64,000 nt of DNA, taken from the NCBI GenBank assembly GCA_949361645.1, contig OX442416.1, positions 21,284,500 through 21,348,499 on the forward strand. Direction: 5' to 3'. This document shows positions 56,590 through 64,000 of the stretch, piece by piece (positions within the stretch are counted from its first letter, which is position 1; each line of letters begins with the position of its first letter). The notes beneath the pieces were generated by a model that had not been told where the DNA came from, did not search any database, and worked only from the letters and a program-made list of their open reading frames with translations. The stretch comes from Spongilla lacustris (taxonomy: Eukaryota; Porifera; Demospongiae; Spongillida; Spongillidae). Position numbers and translations under genes: made by a program.

Positions 56590-57350
56590 TTTTTTGGCAT
56601 ATGGTGCTTGGGGGACAGAAGCAATGGAGTCTTTGGCACTTCTGGCCTCTCGCCTTGCGACCAGCTCCAACAGGGCTAAGGCTGTGGTCCTAGCTGAGCT
56701 ATATGGCAGGCTGAACCTCTGCTTAGTTAGAGCCAACGCTGTAGCCATCCTCTCCAGATGTTTTGTACCAGACCAGTAGTAATAATAGGGTATATTTATT
56801 AATATAAATGTACACATATTATGTATGTACGCATTATTTTAATAATATATAATAATAATAATAATTGGTGGAGACTTGCCGTAGAGCCCACTTGAGTGTG
56901 AAGGTGGAGATGGGTAGCAACCTTACTTCAGACCATGACCACTCACGCCCCGCAGACATTTTGCTACCCAATTGGGCCCTTGGTAAACCAGCTGCCTTTG
57001 ATATCTCAGTGACATCACCGCTAAATCCTAAAATTGTATCAGTAGCGGGATTGTCAGCTGGGGCAGCTGCGTTGTCCACTGAAGAGCGTAAACACACAGA
57101 AAATGACCCCAAATGCAATGCCTTGGGGTGGTGCTGTATACCTCTGGTTGCAGAGTCGTATGGTGCTTGGGGAAAAGAAGCCATAGATTCATTTAAAATG
57201 CTTGCCTCCCGTCTTGCCATAACATCGGGCAAAACAAAATCAGCTGTGCTGTCTGAGCTGTACAGTAGGCTCAACCTGCATTTGGTGAGAGCGAATGCAA
57301 CAGCGATCCTCTCCAGGTGGCTCCCATCTTAAAGTTTAATTAACTGTAGT
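56590..57350 (+). mobile_element. LINE fragments, plus strand (two pieces)
   Basis: The frame 56594-56779 (AYGAWGTEAMESLALLASRL, LNLCLVRANAVAILSR) is followed by AT-rich sequence with a (TAA)n-like tract at 56846-56863. The frame 56865-57332 then carries ETCRRAHLSVKVEMG, RPADILLPNW, KPAAFDISVTSPLNP, YGAWGKEAIDSF and LNLHLVRANATAILSRW. Both are the 3' end of the same LINE family as 2470-4165, 5' truncated. The second keeps 155 open codons. Confidence 0.65.
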
Positions 57351-57419
57351 GTGATTTGTTGTGTGGAATAACATTAATAGTAACATATAATAACGATACA
57401 CTATCATAAACTGCCTATA

Positions 57420-58080
57420 GTTAATGCAAAACACATCTGGTGAGTATGGCAGTGGCATTGGCCCTCAGTAGATAGTGATTGAGCCTGCCATAGAAGTCTC
57501 CAAGGACGGTCGACTGGGCCTGCATGTTAGAGTGGCAAGCCGTGATGCCAGCTGAGAGAAGGCTTCAATAGCTTCATTTCCCCATGCACCATATGTCTAA
57601 GCTACCAGGGGAACACACAACCAGCCGAATTCTTTGCATTTTGGATCATTGGCCTTGTGCTTTCTGCCTTCAGTGGCTAGGGCAGCTGATCCTGCAGACA
57701 CTCCCGCTTCCATAAGGGTATGTATGTTAAGCGGAGAGGTTACAGAGATGTCAAAGGCAGCTGTCTTGCCTGTTGCCCAGTTAGTCAACAGAAGGTCAGC
57801 AGGACGGGTGTGGCTATGATCGGCTGTGAGGTCATTGCCAGCTTCCACTTGGACGCCAAGATGGGCCTGGTGACATGTTTCAGCCAGAACATCACCAAGG
57901 GTGTTGTGTCGTGCCACAACCCAAGCTTACAAGTGATGGCATGATGTCCAAGGGGGTCAAGGGCCTTGTCAGGGCAAAGAGCGCACTGGGATCCCTGGGA
58001 TGTGTCCATACCAAGCCATAAACTTTATGGCAACTTGATGGACCGGTGCATCAAGATGTAAACCCAGCCCCTGTGACTTT
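57420..58080 (-). mobile_element. LINE fragment, minus strand, matching unit 1 insertion
   Basis: Frames 58009-57785 (CALCPDKALDPLGHHAITC) and 57917-57597 (ETCHQAHLGVQVEAGNDLTA, RPADLLLTNW, TAAFDISVTSPLN, GWLCVPLVA) form the Cys/His and endonuclease-like region. Close match to 4490-4853 with the same right junction. Confidence 0.65.
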
Positions 58081-58261
58081 TAATGATTAAATACTTAAAG
58101 ACAAAATTATTACTTTACATTAACAATAATAATATCCAATTTTTTTTAACAGTGTGCATGTTTTTAAGTTGTTAAATTAAATTCTTCTAATGTAACTTGC
58201 ACATGTAACCTCGTGATTTGAAAATCAACACCCACATATTCAAGATTAGTTTAAAATAATT

Positions 58262-59211
58262 TTCCATGAGAATTTGATACTTTTTTGGCCTATTTTGTCG
58301 AACTCACGTTTTGGAAAATTAGTCGGAACGGTATCAATTGCCACAAAACTCAGTGTACTAAGTAGTTCAACTCTTTAGACTATGTTTGGAGCTACTGCGA
58401 GCCTTGCAACTACTTCCGCTGAGGACCTACGTTTTATTAGAGTCGAAAGGGTAAGGCCGTTACCGGAAACGGGACAATTTTTTCTGACAAGGTTTCTGAG
58501 TTTAAAAACTGTATAGAAATGCTCATCTGGATCGGATAGCCAGCGCCTGAAAGAATTCTGGCAGTCATCTATCATGCTAGCGTCGAAACAGACACTAGAA
58601 CTTCTGTGGATCTCGACTCCGGACCCAAATATTGGTCGTGCACAGGCCCAAACTTCTAATATATTCGCCACACATAAGCGTTAATGACGTCACACAGGTA
58701 TCAGTTACGTCACTACGTACGTGCTATTTATATAATACGTTGCTATAAATATACAGCACGTGAGCCTAATATTTCTCCCGTTGTTCGTTCCCGTCCGGTT
58801 ATTGATCATCTCGTACCCAGACAAAAATCGTCTATAATTATCTACGCAAGTCCTCGAACGAGGTAAACAACTATAAGTGTGTTTTGTACAAGAACTAAAC
58901 TATCTGACAACACGGAATCTATTGTGGCCTCCTAATCGTTCCAAATGACACTTAAAAGCGTATCAATAGTGGCTCTTGATTGCCTAGGAAAAAAGTGTCC
59001 TTCGCAACGTTTCGTGACCGATAAATCTAAAACCGCGTCACTTTGAAAGCATACAGAGAAGTGTCCACGATAGATATAAGGCAGACAACAACGCCAAATG
59101 TCTAGACGATCGTTAATCTGTCCATACATATGCTTTTCCAGACAATTGGTGGTGTTCCGACTAATTTTTATAAAGTCAGTTCGACAGAAAAAGTATCAAA
59201 TTCTCATGGAA
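58262..59211. mobile_element. 950-bp inverted-repeat element
   Basis: Ends read TTCCATGAGAATTTGATACT on both strands. The arms stay alignable for about 60 bp (GTCGAACT and AATTAGTCGGAAC on both). It interrupts the conserved intron of copy 6. The target duplication is unclear; right of the end are extra bases CCGGTG. No transposase ORF. Confidence 0.75.
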
Positions 59212-60266
59212 CCGGTGTTAATAAATGCCAAATAGTGCAAAATTTTGCCTCTAACTGATAGTACGTTTTATATGGAAATATGTGCTTAATTATTCGTTTT
59301 AATAATAATTTGATTGAAAACTTTCCTTTCTCATCTCCTCATCTTAATAATTATATGTTTACTATAAACACCTTTTTTTTTTTAAAGATTAAGGTTCATC
59401 AATACTAGGTTGCACAGAGACTGGGACATTCCGTTTAGAAACCACACCCACCAGCAGGAATGATTCAAATCCATGTGTAGATGCAATTTTTTTGTACATC
59501 AATTTGACGTTCTTATTTGTTTGCCCACTACCAACTCTAAATGGGACAAGTGGTTTTTTTTTAAAAAAACTCATTAGCATCTCCACCCCACAAGCTTGCT
59601 ATTGAAATGTTCGAACACTTTGGGGTATTAAACTGATGCTTGAAACTTGCATAATTCCCATCTGCCACCATTGAATTATTCCATCCAGTTGATGTGGTGT
59701 AATATTGTAAATCACCTAGTTCCCAGTCCTGTGCGGAAATTACCTATACCAGTAAGCACAACGGATGTGTTAGATAATGAATATCTGATACACATTTACA
59801 TGCATTCTATCATTAGCCGCACATTTGTACTGCATAATATCTTTACAAATGCACACATGTTGCTGCTAGGGCCACTGATAGCCAGCCGTGGGTCTGGGCC
59901 TGACTGATAGGCCAATTAATTAGAGTTCACATAACTTGATTGATTGCCAGTTTGATTTGCACCCGTGATATGTTGTAGTCTGGGTACCCAACTATTGCAA
60001 TGTCTTGTAGTGTAAGTAGGCCCCCCTTCTGCCACCTTTTACACTAATGGCAGCTAGGGCTGTGGGGGCATGAACTTATTAACACTCTACTGATATATGC
60101 CTGCACTGGCATGAACTGATTAGCACATTAACACCTTACTGCTTGTATCATGATTCCAGTAAGTAAGTGGCTTTACTGCATGGCTTGGTAACATATACCA
60201 TGTCAGGGTAGCATGCATTAACAACAACACATCACTATGACTACCACTTATTAATATTGTTCATAC
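59212..60266. other. Intron of TRIM copy 6, right part
   Basis: Conserved spacer; no gene seen. Confidence 0.5.
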
Positions 60267-60424
60267 CTTGTGGTACCTTCTGACAACAAAAGGACTGTTG
60301 GAGGTAGTGAAGCAATACCCTCCTCTTTTTTCAGCTCCCAATGCTTCAGTTGATCATCACCTTCCTCCTTTCCCTGCTCCATTGGTACAAGCTCCTTCTG
60401 CTCCATCATGTCACCACCAAACAT
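60267..60424 (-). CDS. Acidic first exon of TRIM copy 6
   Basis: 158-nt form, ATG at 60424 (MFGGDMMEQKELVPMEQGKE), ending TVLLLSEGTT plus AG and a GTATGAAC donor. Splicing to 56432 gives one frame through the intact TRIM copy 6, which lacks its own ATG before the RING. Confidence 0.72.
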
Positions 60425-61406
60425 AGCTTCTGTAAAATGGCCACAGGAGAGGCAGGACCAAAGGTTATGGTGACTGGAGGGTTAGAACGTGTTGAATGTT
60501 GAACTCCTACGTGTATTTCTTGTTACACTAAAATGCTCATTTAGTGTCAATCACCATATGCTAACTAGCAAGCCAAACTCAAAGGGCATAGGTACGTCTG
60601 CGTACGAGCTGTACTTCAACACACTCAAAATCACTTTAAATATTCGCTATTTAAATCCAAGGCGGGTGGTAACTTTACAGGCTACAGTTAGTGTGAGGTA
60701 AAGTGAGCGGCGATTGGAACACGAATATCAAACCCACAAATCAAACAGTACTCATATACCAGTATACAGCTTCTACCCACCTCCTTCCATGATATCAAAC
60801 GAGAAAATACAACGACTTGTTCTGTACACACGTTTTACTCCAAAGGCTTATTCGAATGGCTTTTATCACGTGGCATTGGAGGAAATGAAAATCAAACTGC
60901 GTAGGCCTAATTGTATAAAGAAATACGCTGGTTATTTATTGATCGTAGGAGTTTTGAAAGATAATTATTCACGTGCAAGCTATAATGTCCACAGGGGGTT
61001 ATTCGTTTCCTCTATGAGTTAGACAGCATCTGTTGCTACGGATACAACTTGCAAACAACTCATAGGAAATGCATGTTATAAAGATGAGTTTTGAAATTGG
61101 TACATGTGCATATGTAAGTACGTTACAAGATTAGCTGCATGTGCGAATATAAATATCCAATACATGTAGGTTGCATTGATTCAACGTTGCAGCTCCCCAT
61201 TATATAGTGTGTTCTGAGCAGGCCAATAACGGGCCATCGCTTGTTAGAAGGAACTCCCAATCTTTCTTTTCTCTTTTCAAACCCCCCGTTAATTATAAGT
61301 CATTGCCATCACTGGAGGCCTGCTCCTGCATATACGTGCGATAGTGTAAGTTGCATTGATGGCATACCCAAGACATATTCGGCCGAACTAACTGCATTTT
61401 GAATGA
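60425..61406. promoter_or_regulatory. Upstream region of TRIM copy 6
   Basis: Conserved upstream block without its poly-C run. A plus-strand frame at 60714-61022 is open but not conserved. No gene is supported. Confidence 0.3.
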
Positions 61407-61603
61407 TGGATCAGGGGCGGATACAGGAAATCTGGAAGGGGGGGGTCCGACATGAATAATCAATAGGGGGAGGGTGCGGGAGGGGGATGTGCCCCCTCCC
61501 GCGCGAAGCGCGGAAGCTTTTGGGGGTCGCGCTCTTAGCGACACAGACTATCTATCAAGCCTTAAACTGGGGCGAAAGACTAAAAAATGGTGGCAAATAA
61601 TGG

Positions 61604-61636
<33 letters not shown>

Positions 61637-62108
61637 GTGGAATGGAACAGAACGTATTTGAACTAATGGTTGTTGTCCGTTTTGGGCAAGTCCCATAAAC
61701 TTAAAAGTACAGTAGTTTATGGTGAATACCGGGCATAACGAGATAATGCGATCGGGCGGGTGCGTGATTTCTCTACGCGTAGGCCTAAATCTTTTAGCGC
61801 ATTACATAATTAATCTTGGAAAAGTAACTCAAGATACTTGCCGAATGAGGTGAGTGAACAGATTGCAGATGATTAGCCTCGTCCCCAGGCCCTATTTTTA
61901 TATAAAGTTAGCGGCCTATTTTTTGTCCCCGCTAACTTTAATATAAAAATAGGGCCTGGGGACGAGGCTAGCAGATGATACGCTATATCACGTGGGATGT
62001 TGTTAATTGCATTCATTAATAGTATTGATACTTAATTTTATTCATCATCGGGTCTGAGGGGGGGGTCCGGACACCACCGACCCCCCCCCTGTATCCGCCA
62101 CTGTGGAT
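61407..62108. mobile_element. Non-autonomous DNA transposon, 692 bp, 5-bp target duplication, with nested MITE
   Basis: The element is 61412-62103. Left end CAGGGGCGGATACAGG, right end inverse CAGTGGCGGATACAGG, flanked by TGGAT on both sides (61407-61411, 62104-62108). The uninterrupted site GATGGATTCAGGATTTTATG is at 10894. It shares its left subterminal block with the right end of 48809-50261 and holds a poly-G tract near 61604-61636. Confidence 0.88.
61865..61979. mobile_element. 97-bp foldback MITE nested in a larger transposon
   Basis: The element is 61874-61970: arms of about 42 bp starting TAGCCTCGTCCCCAGGCC, a 14-bp loop, and GCAGATGAT duplicated on both sides (61865-61873, 61971-61979). 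Same terminus and 9-bp duplication as 5989-6315 but a different interior. Confidence 0.9.
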
Positions 62109-62214
62109 TCAGGATTTTATGGGAGGGATGTTAGTGATAAGCCACGCCCCATTGGCAACAGCTGCTTAGCCTCTTTTTGGCCAACATTTTTGGCTTCAGA
62201 GTTTGATCACTAAA

Positions 62215-62275
62215 ACAATGTGTGTTATGTCCTATCCTGGTACCACTATGTGTTATGTCCTGGTACCACTATCTG
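62215..62275. repeat. Minisatellite A, two to three copies
   Basis: Short version of the 23-bp array, in its usual position after the upstream block; followed by the ATTGGTCAGAAATAGCTAGG border. Confidence 0.85.
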
Positions 62276-62590
62276 TATTTCCATTGGTCAGAAATAGCTA
62301 GGCCTTTCTTTTTCACATTCAAGCCAGTAAACCTGCAGGCAAGCCCACACAAGCCAATCTCCATACAGAAGGTACTCTACATGCAATCACTTCTCACCCC
62401 CACTGAACATTGGCTAGCCAGTTCTGGTACAAGTGCTACGTTTATGGCAGGTCCATGGGGCCACCTAAGGCACACATGTCCCTGGTCAGTTCCAAGTGGC
62501 TTACCTCCAGTACCTGTACATGTAGCCCCGCCCATCACTAAGCCGATGCAAAATACTTTTTATCAGCAGTAGATATTACGTCCTAGCAGT
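62276..62590. other. Conserved block after minisatellite A (unit 7)
   Basis: Same block and same open plus-strand frame as at 22506 and 38586. Minisatellite B is absent here; the sequence goes directly to the FYVE-GOLD 3' flank. Confidence 0.35.
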
Positions 62591-62714
62591 CAATACAATA
62601 TCATTGATTGTCCCAACACACAACAAACACTGCCATGCAAGTGCACCATGTCATCTCAATACATATGAATTGAAATGAATTATCAATATGGTCACTATAG
62701 ATGCCAAAAAGAAA

Positions 62715-62720
62715 TTTATT
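62715..62720 (-). terminator. Polyadenylation signal of FYVE-GOLD copy (unit 7)
   Basis: AATAAA on minus, about 50 nt after the stop codon. Confidence 0.65.
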
Positions 62721-62769
62721 GGGGACAACAAAAAAACAAGTGCAATAAGTTAATTTGCGGATAAATAGA

Positions 62770-62983
62770 TCAGACTGGCAGGGTCTGCCATATCTTGTAC
62801 CGCAACTGTCTACCCGAATATCTGGAAAGGATGGCACAAAAGGGATAATAACCACCCCCCAGTCCCCAGCCCTTACTTGGAATGGCAGTTGTCAAAGTTA
62901 AGGATGTACTTCCCCTTCTTCTGGACCACATAGTCACCAGTGAGGGTGGCTTTGTGGGAGGTACAGCGTCTTAACGGTAGGAC
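62770..62983 (-). CDS. FYCO1: FYVE-GOLD protein, last two exons, intact (unit 7)
   Basis: Exons 62877-62983 (LPLRRCTSHKATLTGDYVVQ, KKGKYILNFDNCHSK) and 62770-62821 (YSGRQLRYKIWQTLPV, stop) with a 55-nt intron. This is the only copy here in which both GOLD exons keep all residues, including NFDNC. Upstream exons are not in the window; a minisatellite A array begins at 63340 within the preceding intron. It may be the 3' end of a functional gene that continues beyond the right edge. Confidence 0.62.
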
Positions 62984-63339
62984 CTGGGGAGGAGACAGTT
63001 GAAGATGGAGCAACCCCATACCCTCCCCCCTCCCCATCTGTAACACACCATGTACAAATAAGTAGCAGTGCATGTGTGCAACAGTTTAATATATATTAAA
63101 TCGTACACAGTAAATAGTGAAAATGGAGCAACCCCATACCTTACCGTCACACACACACCCATAACACAAATAAGTAGCAGTGTGTGCGCGCAATAATTAA
63201 ATCGTACACAGTAAATAGGGAGGTTTGGAACTGACTAATCAAAGAAGCAACATGCCATACATGGCCATGTGCAGGGGATCCTTCCCCTCTAGCTACCCTA
63301 GGGGTAGGCTGAGGCAGCTAGCTGGCTTCTTATTAAAGT
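62984..63339. other. FYVE-GOLD intron sequence, with a short local duplication
   Basis: Matches 40579-40830. A segment around GGAGCAACCCCATACC occurs twice (63007 and 63125). No gene seen. Confidence 0.45.
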
Positions 63340-64000
63340 ATTACTATGTGTTATGTCCTGGTACCACTGTGTGCTATGTCCTGGTACCACTATGTGTTAT
63401 GTCCTGGTACCACTAAGTGTTATGTCCTGGTACCACTATGTGTTATGTTATGTCCTGGTACCACTATGTGTTGTGTCCTGGTACCACTGTGTGTTATGTC
63501 CTGGTACCACTGTGTGTTATGTCCTGGTACCACTATGCATGTGTTATGTCCTGGTACCACTATGTATTATGTCCTGTGTTATGTCCTGGTACCACTGTGT
63601 GTTATGTCCAGGTACCACTATGTGTTATGTCCTGGTACCACTGTGTGCTATGTCCTGGTATCCTGTTACCACTATGTATTATGTCCTGTGTTATGTCCTG
63701 GTACCACTGTGTGTTATGTCCAGGTACCACTATGTGTTATGTCCTGGTACCACTGTGTGCTATGTCCTGGTACCACTATGTGTTATGTCCTGGTACCACT
63801 ATATGTGTTGTGTCCTGGTACCACTGTGTGTTATGTCCTGGTACCACTGTGTGTTATGTCCTGGTACCACTATGCATGTGTTATGTCCTGGTACCACTGT
63901 GTGTTATGTCCAGGTACCACTATGTGTTATGTCCTGGTACTACTATGTGTTATGTCCTGGTACCACTATGAGTTATGTCCTGGTACCACTATGTGTTATG
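63340..64000. repeat. Minisatellite A at an unusual site, about 28 copies, runs off the window
   Basis: Starts abruptly after CTTCTTATTAAAGTA, where unit 5 continues AGAGCAGCCAGAATAG. Unlike the other arrays it includes higher-order variation: blocks with ATGCATGTG, GTTATGTTATG and TATTATGTCCTGTG recur. Confidence 0.93.

Noticed and set aside
1..64000. tRNA, rRNA or other structured RNA genes
   Set aside because: No cloverleaf or rRNA-like sequence was recognised by eye; the strongest palindromes are transposon arms.

Overview
The window is eukaryotic nuclear DNA, most likely from an early-branching animal; a sponge fits best. Coding regions are split by short introns (one is 56 nt) with GT/AG borders. 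There are AATAAA-type polyadenylation signals, many microsatellites and minisatellites, and many decayed transposons. The recognisable host genes are animal families: RING/B-box/filamin/NHL proteins of the TRIM2/3/71 type, WDR37, and a FYVE-GOLD protein resembling FYCO1. The species assignment is inference.

The layout is a tandem array of roughly 10-kb units, all in the same orientation. Read left to right, an ideal unit holds: (1) the large exon of a TRIM-NHL gene on the minus strand; (2) its intron of about 1.6 kb or more, a favoured landing site for transposons; (3) a short acidic first exon, also minus strand; (4) an upstream region; (5) a 23-bp minisatellite (A) and a 28-bp minisatellite (B); (6) 3' exons of the FYVE-GOLD gene, minus strand; (7) 3' exons of WDR37, plus strand; then the next TRIM-NHL gene. 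Large TRIM exons lie at 134-2298, 6745-8251, 16260-18450, 26690-28629, 44380-46521 and 54245-56432, with an extra NHL fragment at 25608-25920. Only the copies at 16260-18450 and 54245-56432 look intact. The others carry a frameshift, a lost NHL domain, RING deletions or nonsense changes. The FYVE-GOLD and WDR37 pieces are partial and mostly broken, so they look like passengers of segmental duplication. One block (about 41930-43900) is inverted.

Mobile DNA explains most of the length differences between units. It includes R2/NeSL-like LINE fragments (2470-4853 and 56590-58080), a 4.86-kb P/THAP9-like transposon with two convergent genes (32365-37220), three non-autonomous elements with 5-bp target duplications (13229-13861, 48809-50261, 61412-62103), two foldback elements sharing an 18-bp terminus and 9-bp duplications (5989-6315, 61874-61970), two further inverted-repeat elements (19592-20569, 58262-59211) and a decayed integrase (51580-52280).

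The most interesting biology is the TRIM-NHL family. Copies keep the RING, B-boxes and coiled coil almost unchanged, but differ at regularly spaced loop positions of the NHL propeller. This is the pattern expected of a diversifying recognition family. A conserved acidic first exon, which joins each large exon in frame, completes the gene model.
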